Positions 1 to 8,462 of a stretch of 64,000 nucleotides of DNA are shown here, in pieces. The notes beneath the pieces are model-generated. The model did no database searches, had not been told where the DNA came from, and saw only the letters and a list, made by a program, of their open reading frames with translations. Each line of letters opens with the position of its first letter. The stretch's first letter is position 1. Both the position numbers and the translations under genes were made by a program. This DNA is from CAVTPU01 sp963736695 (GTDB lineage Bacteria; Actinomycetota; Actinomycetes; Mycobacteriales; Micromonosporaceae): positions 372,001 to 436,000 of the forward strand of contig CAVTPU010000004.1 in the NCBI GenBank assembly GCA_963736695.1. The letters are read 5' to 3'.

Positions 1-1
1 G

Positions 2-1699
2 GATGTGGCGGCGCAGGCCGCGCTCTATCGCAGCATTGTGGCCGACCGGCGGGTGCTGATCGTTCTCGACAACGCCCGCGACGTCAGCCAGGTCCGGCCG
101 CTACTGCCGGGAGCAGGCGCCAGCCTCGTCATTGTCACCAGCCGCAACCATCTCACCGCGCTCGTCGCCACCGAGGGCGCGCATCCGCTCCCCCTCGATC
201 TGCTCACCCCCGACGAGTCACGGCAACTGCTCACCGGACGCCTCGGCTCCCAACGTATCGCCAGCGAACCCGACGCGATCGATGACATCATCGCCCGGTG
301 CGCCCGGCTCCCCCTTGCCCTCGCGATCTTCGCGGCCCGGGCCGCCATCCGCCCCCGCTTCCCACTCGCCCGCCTCGCCGCCGATCTGCGGGAGGCCGAG
401 GCGGGGCTCGACGCGTTGTCGGGTGGCGACGCGCGCACTGACGTTCGTGCGGCGTTCTCGTGGTCTTATCAGGCCTTGAGCCCGGAGGCCGCGCGGTTGT
501 TCCGAATGCTCGGATCGCACCCCGGCGTCGACTTCTCGATGACTGCGGCGGCGAGCCTGGCCGGGGTCGAGCAAGCCCGGACCCGGGTCCTGCTCGACGA
601 GCTGACTCAAGCTCAGATGATCACTGAGGCGGCCCCGGGTCGATACATTTTTCACGACCTGCTGCGTGCCTACGCCACCGAGCAGCACGCCACCCACGAC
701 AGCGACGCTGAGCGGGACGCGGCGATCCGCCGCACGCTGGATCACTACTTGCAGTCGGCACACATGGCGGTCGGCCTACTCAGCCCCTATCGGCCTTCGA
801 TCGCCATCGAGGCTCCTCTCCCTGGGGTCGGCCCGGATCGGCCCGAGGATCCGCCCGCCACGCTGCGATGGTTCGGTGCCGAGCATCGGGTGATCAGCGC
901 GGTAATTCGCCGGGCGGCCGATCTCGGTTTCGACTTCGCCGTGTGGCGGCTGGCCTTTTTCTTCACGCCCTATCTCGAACGTCAGGGTCACTGGCACGAG
1001 TGGCTCGACCTGCAGGAGGTCGCCCACAGGTCGACGCGCAACTGCGGTGACATGACCGGGCTGGGCCATACCGTGCGGAGCCTGGCGGGCGTCCACACCC
1101 AACTCGGTCACTATGAGCTCGCCTACGACCATTTCCAGCACGCGTCGAGCCTGTTCACCACGCTCGGCGACGACATCGGCCAAGCCCAGACCCAGCTCAA
1201 CCTCTCGTGGCTGGCAGAGCTGCGAGAACGTCCCGGCGAGGCGATCGACCACGCCCAACGGGCATTGGCTCTCTATCGGTCGGCGGACAGCGCGGTCGGT
1301 CAAGCCCGCGCGTTGTTCTATCTGGGCACGAACCATCTGCTGCTCGGCGACCACAAGCGGGCCCTGGACTTCTGCGGGCGAGCGCTTGCTCTCTCCCTCG
1401 ACAGTGACGACCTTGACGGGCAGGCGTGGGCGTTGGACGGCCTGGGCCAGGTTTACCAGGCCTGTGGCGAACATATCGTCGCCGTCGACTACTACCGCGA
1501 GTCGCTGCACCTCATCCGACATCACAGCGATCGCTATGCCGAGGCGGAGACCCTCATCCGCCTCGGCGACTGTCACGACGTGTGCGGCGACGCCGCTGCC
1601 GCCGCCGCGGCGTGGCGGGCCGGGTTGGAGATCCTCGAGTCGATTGGCCACCGCGACATCGACCGGGTCCGGGCCAGGCTGGACTCGACCAGTCGGTGA
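2..1699 (+). CDS. SARP/AfsR-type transcriptional regulator, C-terminal part (left edge truncates it)
   Basis: The reading frame is already open at the left edge, so the N-terminal DNA-binding part and the P-loop of the NTPase lie outside the window. What remains begins inside the NB-ARC module: 'VLIVLDNARD' is the Walker B strand and 'LVIVTSRNHL' the sensor strand, followed by 'RLPLALAIFAARA' (GLPLA-like motif) and a winged-helix segment near 'VRAAFSWSYQALSPEAARLFRMLGSH'. The last 250 or so residues are tetratricopeptide repeats ('ALFYLGTNHLLLGDHKRALDF', 'ALDGLGQVYQACGEHIVAVDYY'). This order (NB-ARC then TPR) is that of AfsR/DnrI-type activators of antibiotic clusters. Its position beside an exporter and a biosynthetic locus fits a pathway regulator, though the target is inferred. 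Internal GTG codons are not the true start. Confidence 0.88.
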   Translation, partial: DVAAQAALYRSIVADRRVLIVLDNARDVSQVRPLLPGAGASLVIVTSRNHLTALVATEGAHPLPLDLLTPDESRQLLTGRLGSQRIASEPDAIDDIIARCARLPLALAIFAARAAIRPRFPLARLAADLREAEAGLDALSGGDARTDVRAAFSWSYQALSPEAARLFRMLGSHPGVDFSMTAAASLAGVEQARTRVLLDELTQAQMITEAAPGRYIFHDLLRAYATEQHATHDSDAERDAAIRRTLDHYLQSAHMAVGLLSPYRPSIAIEAPLPGVGPDRPEDPPATLRWFGAEHRVISAVIRRAADLGFDFAVWRLAFFFTPYLERQGHWHEWLDLQEVAHRSTRNCGDMTGLGHTVRSLAGVHTQLGHYELAYDHFQHASSLFTTLGDDIGQAQTQLNLSWLAELRERPGEAIDHAQRALALYRSADSAVGQARALFYLGTNHLLLGDHKRALDFCGRALALSLDSDDLDGQAWALDGLGQVYQACGEHIVAVDYYRESLHLIRHHSDRYAEAETLIRLGDCHDVCGDAAAAAAAWRAGLEILESIGHRDIDRVRARLDSTSR

Positions 1700-2572
1700 C
1701 CCTCGGGCTACGGGCACCCTCATCTGGATGAGCTGCAGCGGCGTCTGCGGCTGGGGACGGAGGCAGAGGACTGCCGACCAATCTCGTAACCATTACCAGA
1801 TAGGACAATCAAGCCGAAAACGGCTATACGAGGTCGCTGTGGACAGTGGGCACCGCGTTAGCGGACGAGTCCAGCGATTCGGCCACGGCGTCACAGTAAC
1901 TGGTCGGGTCCATGGTGGACAATAGCCCCGTCTCTGTGGGTCCAGCTTGATCAGTTGGTTTTGGTGCGTTCCGCGGCCGGGTCGACCGCCACCGGCCGCC
2001 TCTGTGGAGTTGATCAGTGAGATGACCACTTCCGACCAGGGCTTCACCATTTTCTGTTGCAGCGCAACACCTTTAGCGCGTCGTCCACCGCCCCTGCCGG
2101 CCATTCCCCGGCCGAGCATGGGCACTTCGTCGCCAAGCGGTTCTTCAAGCCGGGCTATCCGCTCAATCTCGACGGCGACAATCCGCTCTGAGCTGAGCGG
2201 TTCTTGTTTCGCAGTCGATGACCCGAGGCAACCGTCAGACGAACCATGACGCATTTCTGGCCGCACGAATCTTGTCTCCGTGATTGTTTCACATAGGACA
2301 CGCCGATGCTCCCGGTGCCGCGCCCGAGGTCCGGGCGCACCGCACGTCCGTACGCTCGTCATTACCAGGGCGTTGTGGGCCTCGAAGCGGTCGGCGGCTC
2401 GGGCGGGAAATCCACTACTGGCGAAACGGGGTGATATTTGGCAGAACTTGCTGCAATGTGAATCGCTGCGATGAGTTTGTCGGTGGCGTCGGTCAGTCTT
2501 GGCACGACAACGATTGCTCGTAAGATCCGCCGACCACGACCACCTTCTGCCCACAACTCCGATCGAGGTACC
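1700..2572. other. Intergenic stretch, no convincing gene
   Basis: This stretch of about 870 bases has only short open frames without recognisable products. One plus-strand frame ending near 2191 reads 'HFVAKRFFKPGYPLNLDGDN' before its stop, preceded by an in-frame stop at about 2018-2020; it looks like the tail of a decayed gene that I cannot identify. Local base composition is lower in G+C than in the flanking genes, which fits remnant or intergenic DNA. It separates the regulator from the exporter and should contain the exporter promoter. Confidence 0.4.
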
Positions 2573-4030
2573 GTGTCCGTCCAACAGCTCGACTCGCCTG
2601 CCAAGTCCGCAACCGCGACCTCAGGTCGCACCCCGCCCGTGATCCGGCTGCTTGTGCTGGCCACGTTCGTTGTCATTCTCAATGAGACGATCATGATCAA
2701 CGCGATCCCGAATTTGATGGGCGCGTTGAACATCACTGAGCAGACCGCGCAATGGCTTTCGACCGCCTTCATGCTGACCATGGCGGCGGTGATCCCGATC
2801 ACCGGATGGTTCCTGCAGCGGATGTCCACTCGCAGCGCCTACGCCACGGCCATGGGTTTGTTCCTGCTCGGCACCGCATTGGCCATCGTCGCGCCGAACT
2901 TTGGCATGCTCTTGGGCGCCCGCATCATTCAGGCGTCGGGCACGGCTGTCATGATGCCGCTGCTGATGACCACACTGATGCATGTGGTGCCCGAGCAAGA
3001 CCGAGGCAAGGTGATGGGCAACGTCACTTTGGCCATCTCGGTCGCGCCCGCGATGGGCCCGGCAATCTCGGGAATGATCCTCAACTTCGGGTCCTGGCGC
3101 CTGCTGTTCGCCGCAGTGCTCCCCATCGCCGGCCTGATCACCTGGGGTGGCATGAAGCAGCTCACGAACGTCGGCGAGCCCGAGGTCAGCACCATCGACT
3201 GGTTCAGCGTGGCGGTGGCCGCCCTCGGCTTCGGCGGCCTGGTCTACGGGCTCAGCCAGTTCCAGGGCGGCAACATCGGCCTGGCCACGGGAATCGTCGT
3301 GGCCGGACTGGTCGCCATCGCTATCTTCGTCTTCCGCCAGCTGTCGCTGCAGAAGCTCGGCACACCACTCATGGACCTACGGACACTCAAGCACCGCACC
3401 TACACGATCGCGCTGATCCTGATGTCGGTCGCCTTCATGGCGATGCTCGGCTCGATGATCCTGCTGCCGCTCTACCTGCAGAACATCCGCGGGCTCAGCG
3501 CCCTGCAGACCGGGCTGCTCGTGATGCCCGGCGGCCTCGCGATGGGTCTGCTCGGGCCGACCATAGGCCGCCTGTTCGACAGGTTTGGCGGCCGGGTTCT
3601 GGTCATCCCCGGCGCGATCGCGATCACACTCGCGCTCGCCGGCTTCACCCAAGTCTCGATGACCATGCCGCACTGGCAGCTTCTCGTTCTGCACGCGCTG
3701 ATGATGGTGGGTCTCGCCGCGACCTTCACCCCAGTCTTCGCTCTGGGGCTTGGCGCGGTTCCGCCGCACCTCTACGCCCATGGCAGCTCGATTCTGGGCA
3801 CACTGCAGCAGGTAGCGGCGGCCTTCGGCACCGCGCTCGTGGTCACCGTAATGAGCGCGCGAGCCGATTCACTGAGGGCGGAGGGCGTCACCGCGGCAGC
3901 CGCCAACCTCGACGGCATGCGGCTGGCGTTCATCATCGGCGTGGTCCTGTCCATCGTCGTGATCATCACCGCCCTGCTCCTCCCTGCCAGGGCGGACAGC
4001 AGCGCCGAGAACGTGGGACACAGTCACTGA
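2573..4030 (+). CDS. MFS drug exporter, DHA2 (EmrB/QacA) family
   Basis: A 485-residue multi-spanning protein with the features of the 14-helix drug:proton antiporter family 2. 'VVILNETIMINAIPNLMG' is the TM1 motif (family form LDxTVVNVALP), 'QWLSTAFMLTMAAVIPITGW' is TM2, and 'GARIIQASGTAVMMPLLMTT' is motif B in TM4 with its conserved Arg. It should export a small molecule at the cytoplasmic membrane in exchange for protons. GTG at 2573 is chosen because GAGG lies just upstream (2565-2568) and the protein then starts with a normal short cytoplasmic tail; an in-frame ATG at 2471 would add 34 basic, low-complexity residues. Its place between an AfsR-type regulator and biosynthetic genes suggests self-resistance or product export; the substrate is unknown. 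Confidence 0.88.
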   Translation: MSVQQLDSPAKSATATSGRTPPVIRLLVLATFVVILNETIMINAIPNLMGALNITEQTAQWLSTAFMLTMAAVIPITGWFLQRMSTRSAYATAMGLFLLGTALAIVAPNFGMLLGARIIQASGTAVMMPLLMTTLMHVVPEQDRGKVMGNVTLAISVAPAMGPAISGMILNFGSWRLLFAAVLPIAGLITWGGMKQLTNVGEPEVSTIDWFSVAVAALGFGGLVYGLSQFQGGNIGLATGIVVAGLVAIAIFVFRQLSLQKLGTPLMDLRTLKHRTYTIALILMSVAFMAMLGSMILLPLYLQNIRGLSALQTGLLVMPGGLAMGLLGPTIGRLFDRFGGRVLVIPGAIAITLALAGFTQVSMTMPHWQLLVLHALMMVGLAATFTPVFALGLGAVPPHLYAHGSSILGTLQQVAAAFGTALVVTVMSARADSLRAEGVTAAAANLDGMRLAFIIGVVLSIVVIITALLLPARADSSAENVGHSH

Positions 4031-4132
4031 CATTGCGCACCTTGGCACCCGGAGTTTGCCGGAACGGATGAGATCACTGTGCTGGCCCAGTCACGCCACC
4101 AGCGCGAGGCAGAAGCCTACCGTCGCGACGAA

Positions 4133-4179
4133 TGAGAGAAGCGCTCGCACCAGAACCAAGGTGCTGGCGTTTTCTCTCA
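4133..4179. terminator. Imperfect hairpin downstream of the MFS gene
   Basis: TGAGAGAA (4133-4140) pairs perfectly with TTCTCTCA (4172-4179), and an inner GCACC/GGTGC pair closes an 8-base loop. It lies about 100 bases past the exporter stop codon and before the convergent reductase gene at 4292, a sensible place for a terminator of either gene. There is no T-run, so the call is tentative. Confidence 0.35.
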
Positions 4180-4291
4180 CTTCGCGCCGAGGTCGTCAGG
4201 GACGAGCCGGGCTAGGAGGTAGTGCTCGACCGGCTACTCGACCTCGTACTGATCACTACCCTGCTGGCGTGCGGTGGCGGGGGAACTCCCG

Positions 4292-5200
4292 TCAACGGCC
4301 TACCCCTCCGCGGCGGGCGAGTTCGGACTGATAGCGAGTGCCGACCGAATCGCGGTTGGCGCGCAGATATTCACTGAGCAGGGTCGGACATGTTGCCGGA
4401 CCGTCCACATGGACCAGTTCCGCCATGAGACCGTCGATCTCGTCGCGGGTGAGGGTGACGTCGTGGGTGATCGCTCCGATGATCCGCAGCAGCGGGGTGA
4501 CCAACGCGGGCCGAAGGTGGATGAGCCGGCGGGACACCCCGATCTGCGTTGCGATGAGCCGGACGAGTTCTTCGAAGGTGAACGACTCGGGGCCGACGGC
4601 GTCGACGATGACATCGTCGGCCTCCGAGCCGAGCCGCACGCACAGGTCGGCGAGGTCGGCGGTGGCGACCGGACGCAGGCGATATCGTCCGTCTCCGGGG
4701 ATGGCGAAGAACGGGAACCGGCGGAGCATCCAGGCGATGTTGTTGATGAGGATGTCGTCTGATCCGAAAAGGACGGTGGGCCGGACGATGGCGTGTGACA
4801 GTCCGCTGACCCGGATCGCGTCCTCGATCGCCGCCTTGCCACGATAATAGGCGTAGAAGGAGTCGTGGGCGGGGTTGGTGATGCTGATATGCACGACGCG
4901 TCGCACACCGGCGTGGGCCGCCGCGTCCATGAGCAGCAACGTGTTCGCCACGGCCTGCTCATAGCTCGTGCCACCCGGCTGATAACGCACCCAATAGGTG
5001 TTGTAGAGCGTCGACACCCCGGTCAGCGACCGCACCAACGCGTCGCGATTGTCGAACGCGAGCGGGTGCGCCTCGATCTCGGTCGACGGCTGGGGGTGGT
5101 TGGTCAGAGTGCGCACCGTGTGGCCGGCGGCGAGCAGCCGTTCGCTGATGTATCGACCGGTGTAGCCGAAAGCCCCTGTCACCACGTCGATCTGGCTCAT
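4292..5200 (-). CDS. NmrA-like atypical short-chain dehydrogenase/reductase
   Basis: The 302-residue protein begins 'MSQIDVVTGAFGYTGRYISERLL', where TGAFGYTG is the TGxxGxxG dinucleotide-binding motif of atypical SDRs. 'HAGVRRVVHISITNPAHDSF', 'AIVRPTVLFG' and 'RLRPVATADLADLC' are the middle and late motifs of the NmrA/complex-I 39 kDa-like group. The usual YxxxK is only loosely represented ('FYAYYRGKAAIE', with Tyr and Lys), so it may be a reductase or an NAD(P)-binding regulator-like protein. ATG at 5200 is preceded by GAGGAG at a 7-base spacing, which decides the start over an in-frame ATG 15 bases upstream. It follows the P450 gene on the same strand, 149 bases downstream, and probably belongs to the same metabolite locus. 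Confidence 0.8.
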   Translation of the reverse strand: MSQIDVVTGAFGYTGRYISERLLAAGHTVRTLTNHPQPSTEIEAHPLAFDNRDALVRSLTGVSTLYNTYWVRYQPGGTSYEQAVANTLLLMDAAAHAGVRRVVHISITNPAHDSFYAYYRGKAAIEDAIRVSGLSHAIVRPTVLFGSDDILINNIAWMLRRFPFFAIPGDGRYRLRPVATADLADLCVRLGSEADDVIVDAVGPESFTFEELVRLIATQIGVSRRLIHLRPALVTPLLRIIGAITHDVTLTRDEIDGLMAELVHVDGPATCPTLLSEYLRANRDSVGTRYQSELARRGGVGR

Positions 5201-5349
5201 GCTCGGTCTCCTCAACTGACGTCCGACGAGTGAGCCCCCGCGTCGCGAAATCCCGATCCCACGTACGAGATATTATGCCGGCGCCATCTCATGGCGTTGG
5301 CGTGGCAGCGACTGTCGTGATCACGACATCGACGACGCCGGCGAGCGCG

Positions 5350-6534
5350 TCACGCCTGGTCGACGACCAGGGACGCATAGGTGGGGACGAGCACCCGTCG
5401 GGCCGGCCGTCGGGAGACCACCCGCCACGGCCGCCCGTCGGCGGTGAGGCTCCCGATGAGTCGGGTGAGCTGCACGCGGGCGATCGCCGCACCCAGGCAC
5501 AGGTGCCGACCCGCGCCGAACCACAGCTGCCGGGTCTGCGGCACGTAGTCTCTGCCGAGATCGAAACGACCGACGCGGTTGTTCGCCACGTAGGTGAGCA
5601 TGAGCACACGGTCGCCGGCTCGCAGGCGCCGCCCGGCGACTTCCACGTCGATTGCGACGTGCCGGCCGATCACCGGGGCGGGACTGGTCACCCTCAGCCC
5701 CTCCCGCACCGCGACCGGGGTGAGCGACGGGTCGGCGAGCAACCGGTGTTGTTCGCCGGTGTCGTGCAGCAACGCGATGGTGCGGCTCAACGACGACGCG
5801 CCGGTCTCGGTGCCGGCGATCGCCATGAGGGTGGTGACGCCGCGGGCCAGGTGCGGGTCGAGGCCGATCTCGCGGCACCGGCCGAGGATCGTGTCGGATC
5901 CGGCCGTACGGTATGCCTGTTCGACCCCCGCCGTGAGCTCAGCGACCAGTGTCTTCGCCGCGTCGATCGTCTCCGGCGCGAGGTGGGTCGAGGACTGGGT
6001 GCCCAGTGCTAGTGCCGCGAGGCGTTCGCCGGCGGCGAAGACCACGCGGGCGGCGTCGTCGTCGGGCACGTCGAGGCCGAGCAACCGGCCGACGGTGAGT
6101 CCGGAGACGACGCGGGCGAAGTCGGCGATATCGACGGCGTCTCCGGACGCGAGGCGCTGTCGGAGCTGCGCGTGATGTTCGCCCTGCGCTTGGGTGACGA
6201 GCGCGGTCGCGCTCTCCTCGGTGAAGAGGTCCCGTGCGCTGGTTCGCAGCTGCAGATGCCGGGCGCCGCCGAAGAACGACGCCATCTCGTCGCCGAACAG
6301 CTGCGTCCACATGTGACCCACGCCACCCTCTCCGACCATGCTCACGTGGTCGGCGTCGTTGAGCAGGCGGCGGGCGAGGACCGCGTCGGTCACCACCCAT
6401 CCGAGCCGGGGCACCCGCATGATCGCCGGAGCGTGCCGACCGGCGGCGAGCAGCGTGGCGAGTCCGGGGTTTCCCGCCCACAGCAGTCGGGATTCGTGCC
6501 GGCGGGTCCGCATGCGCCTGATGTTTGTCGGCAT
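5350..6534 (-). CDS. Cytochrome P450 (bacterial class I)
   Basis: A 394-residue soluble P450. The heme-binding loop 'LWFGAGRHLCLGAAIAR' carries the proximal Cys at about residue 346; 'AIAGTETGASS' is the I-helix oxygen-activation motif and 'VREGLRVTSP' the K-helix ExxR. It should hydroxylate or otherwise oxidise a hydrophobic substrate using ferredoxin-delivered electrons; no ferredoxin or reductase gene is seen nearby. ATG at 6534 follows GAGGAGAGG at about 8 bases. The gene is divergent from the OleA-like gene at 6693. Its C-terminus (ARRVLVPTYA) closely matches that of the second P450 in the locus, so the two are probably paralogs acting on related intermediates. Confidence 0.93.
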   Translation of the reverse strand: MPTNIRRMRTRRHESRLLWAGNPGLATLLAAGRHAPAIMRVPRLGWVVTDAVLARRLLNDADHVSMVGEGGVGHMWTQLFGDEMASFFGGARHLQLRTSARDLFTEESATALVTQAQGEHHAQLRQRLASGDAVDIADFARVVSGLTVGRLLGLDVPDDDAARVVFAAGERLAALALGTQSSTHLAPETIDAAKTLVAELTAGVEQAYRTAGSDTILGRCREIGLDPHLARGVTTLMAIAGTETGASSLSRTIALLHDTGEQHRLLADPSLTPVAVREGLRVTSPAPVIGRHVAIDVEVAGRRLRAGDRVLMLTYVANNRVGRFDLGRDYVPQTRQLWFGAGRHLCLGAAIARVQLTRLIGSLTADGRPWRVVSRRPARRVLVPTYASLVVDQA

Positions 6535-6692
6535 CCGTCGCCTCTCCTCACGCGGGGGGTCGTGTCACCGGTGAGGTTAGCGGCCGGCGGCTGGGGGTTG
6601 GTGCGATGTCCTCGGTCGCCTCGATGTCCTAGGCTGCTGGCGAGCAGGCCGACCCGCCCCCGGTCCGGGGCCCGCATCTGAGGGACACCGCC
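6535..6692. promoter_or_regulatory. Divergent promoter region between P450 and OleA-like genes
   Basis: This 158-base gap separates two divergently transcribed genes and must carry promoters for both the minus-strand P450/reductase and the plus-strand biosynthetic run. I see no clear -35/-10 pair or inverted repeat that could be named, only ribosome-binding sequences next to each start. Confidence 0.4.
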
Positions 6693-7694
6693 ATGAGAGC
6701 CCGCATCGCCGCAGTCGCGGCGCACCTGCCGCCCGACCGGCTGTCCAGCAGCGAGGTCGAGCGGCGCATCAGTGAGCTCAGTGACGGTTTCGCCCCGCCC
6801 GCGACGCTCATCGAACGCATCACCGGCATCCGGCACCGCCATGTGGCGCGCACCGACCAGCAGGCCTCCGATCTCGCGGTCGCCGCCGCCGAAAAACTCC
6901 TCGCCGACCAGGGGTTGGCCGCCGCCGACATCGGTCTGCTCATCTTCGCGTCGGCGTCACAGGACCTCGTCGAACCGGCCACCGCCCACATCGTGGCCGC
7001 GAAGCTCGGCCTGACCTGTCCGGTCTTCGACGTGAAGAACGCGTGCAACAGTGTGCTCAACGGCGTGCAGGTCGCCGACGCGCTCATCCGCACCGGCCAG
7101 CACACCCGGGTGTTGGTCTGTTCCGGCGAGACCCCGTCGCGGGCGGTGCGGTGGCGGGTGCGCGACCGGGCACAGTTCGCCGACGCGTTCGCCGGATATA
7201 CGCTCTCCGACGGCGGTGCGGCGATCCTGCTCGAACGCGCGACCAGCGGGGGCATCTTCCACCGGGCGTTCGCGGCCGACTCGACCGTGTGGGAGTTGGG
7301 CACGTTGCCGGCCGGCGGCTCGATGCACCCCCGCGACCCGGAGTTCACCTATTTCAGCGGTGACGGGCGCCGGTTGCGTGACGCGTTCCTCGCCATCGGA
7401 CCGGACCTGTTCGTCGACGCGCTCGCCACCACCGGCCTCACGTGGGACGACTTCGCCGTCGTCGCCGTGCATCAGGTCACCCTGCCCTATCTTGAGGTGC
7501 TGCGAGGCGGCTTGGGCATCCCGGCCGACAAGATCGTGGTGACCCTCGCCGACCACGGCAACCTCGCGAGCGTCACCCTGCCGCTGCAGGTGGCCACGGC
7601 ACTCGCCGACGGCCGGTGCGGTCCGGGCGACCGAGTCGCGCTGTTGGGTCTGGCCGGCGGCGTGAGCCTCGGTGCGGTCTTCGTGGAGCTGTGA
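6693..7694 (+). CDS. OleA-like beta-ketoacyl synthase III family thiolase
   Basis: The 333-residue protein has the thiolase-fold triad Cys118 ('DVKNACNSVLNG'), His260 ('VAVHQVTLPY') and Asn290 ('LADHGNLASV'). Before the Cys it carries 'VEPATAHIVAAKLGL', matching the conserved EPAT segment of OleA, where the Glu acts as base in the non-decarboxylative Claisen condensation of two acyl-CoAs. Ordinary FabH lacks this Glu, so condensation of two acyl thioesters to a beta-keto acid is the preferred prediction; priming of a polyketide is the alternative. ATG is preceded by GAGGGA at 7 bases. It opens a tightly packed run with a glycosyltransferase, a P450, an OleC-like ligase and an OleD-like reductase. 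Confidence 0.82.
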   Translation: MRARIAAVAAHLPPDRLSSSEVERRISELSDGFAPPATLIERITGIRHRHVARTDQQASDLAVAAAEKLLADQGLAAADIGLLIFASASQDLVEPATAHIVAAKLGLTCPVFDVKNACNSVLNGVQVADALIRTGQHTRVLVCSGETPSRAVRWRVRDRAQFADAFAGYTLSDGGAAILLERATSGGIFHRAFAADSTVWELGTLPAGGSMHPRDPEFTYFSGDGRRLRDAFLAIGPDLFVDALATTGLTWDDFAVVAVHQVTLPYLEVLRGGLGIPADKIVVTLADHGNLASVTLPLQVATALADGRCGPGDRVALLGLAGGVSLGAVFVEL

Positions 7695-7699
7695 CGGCG

Positions 7700-8443
7700 A
7701 TGGACCTGTGGGTGGTGGTGCCCGCCTTCAACGAGGAGAAGTCGATCGGCTCGACCCTGCGCCGCCTCGCGGAGCAGACCGATGCCGCGTTCACGGTCGT
7801 GCTGGTCGACAACGGGTGCACCGACGCGACGGTCTCGGCCGCGCGTGCCGCCGCGTCTGGGCTCGACCTGCGTGTGGTCGAAGAACCCCTCAAGGGTACG
7901 GGTGCGGCGGCCGACACTGGTGTCCGGTTCGCCATCGCGCACGGGGCGACGCACATCGCCCGTACGGATGCGGATTGTCTTCCCGCCCGAGACTGGGTCG
8001 CGGCCACCCGCGCCGGATTCCACAGTGGATTGGAGTTGGTGAGCGGTCCGCTGCGTCCCCGCACCGACGAGTTCCGATTGGCATGGTGGGAGCGTCGACT
8101 GCTGCCGGCCGTCGTGTCGACTGCGGCGACGTTCGGCCGGTGGCGGCCCGGCAATCGGGATCGGGCCTATCTGGGTCCATATCGGATGATGCCTGGCTGC
8201 AACCTCGCCATCACCGCCGAACTCTATGAGCGGTGCGGTGGTTTTCCGCGAACCCGCATCGAGGACGTGCACGAGGATCGGGCACTGGTCAACCGGGTCC
8301 GACGGGTCAGCGACGCCTATGGTCTGCGCCGCGACATGGTGGTCTTCGGCTCGGTGCGACGCCTGCGCGCATACGGACTCGTCGGCACCCTCGCGTGGTA
8401 TGCCGACCACCACTACCGACCCACCATCGTGGACATTCGATGA
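7700..8443 (+). CDS. Glycosyltransferase family 2
   Basis: A 247-residue GT-A fold enzyme. 'VVVPAFNEEKSIGSTL' is the N-terminal nucleotide-sugar strand, 'VVLVDNGCTDATV' the next conserved turn, and 'ARTDADCLPA' supplies the DxD-type metal site. 'GCNLAITAELYERCGGFP' and 'EDVHEDRALVNRV' form the acceptor side with the ED motif, as in GT2 enzymes making lipid- or metabolite-linked sugars. There is no membrane segment. It starts 5 bases after the OleA-like stop; an in-frame GTG at 7691 would overlap that stop, but GGAG is better spaced from ATG 7700. Its position inside the coupled run implies glycosylation of the pathway product; donor sugar and acceptor are unknown. Confidence 0.85.
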   Translation: MDLWVVVPAFNEEKSIGSTLRRLAEQTDAAFTVVLVDNGCTDATVSAARAAASGLDLRVVEEPLKGTGAAADTGVRFAIAHGATHIARTDADCLPARDWVAATRAGFHSGLELVSGPLRPRTDEFRLAWWERRLLPAVVSTAATFGRWRPGNRDRAYLGPYRMMPGCNLAITAELYERCGGFPRTRIEDVHEDRALVNRVRRVSDAYGLRRDMVVFGSVRRLRAYGLVGTLAWYADHHYRPTIVDIR

Positions 8444-8462
8444 GCTGGGACATTCGATGAGC
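8431..8462. repeat. Tandem 15-bp microduplication at gene junction
   Basis: GGACATTCGATGAGC occurs at 8431-8445 and again at 8448-8462 (17-base period). The first copy contains the ATGA that ends the glycosyltransferase and would start the P450; the second copy supplies the start actually in frame with the P450. From the first ATG only six codons can be read before TGA. Confidence 0.9.

Noticed and set aside
776..1723. Open frame of about 315 codons on the minus strand opposite the AfsR-type gene
   Set aside because: No recognisable domain; the plus strand encodes clear NB-ARC and TPR motifs.
1947..2249. Short plus-strand open frame after the regulator
   Set aside because: Ser/Pro-rich without a ribosome-binding site or family resemblance; a neighbouring frame ending LNLDGDNPL looks more like a decayed gene tail, but it is interrupted.
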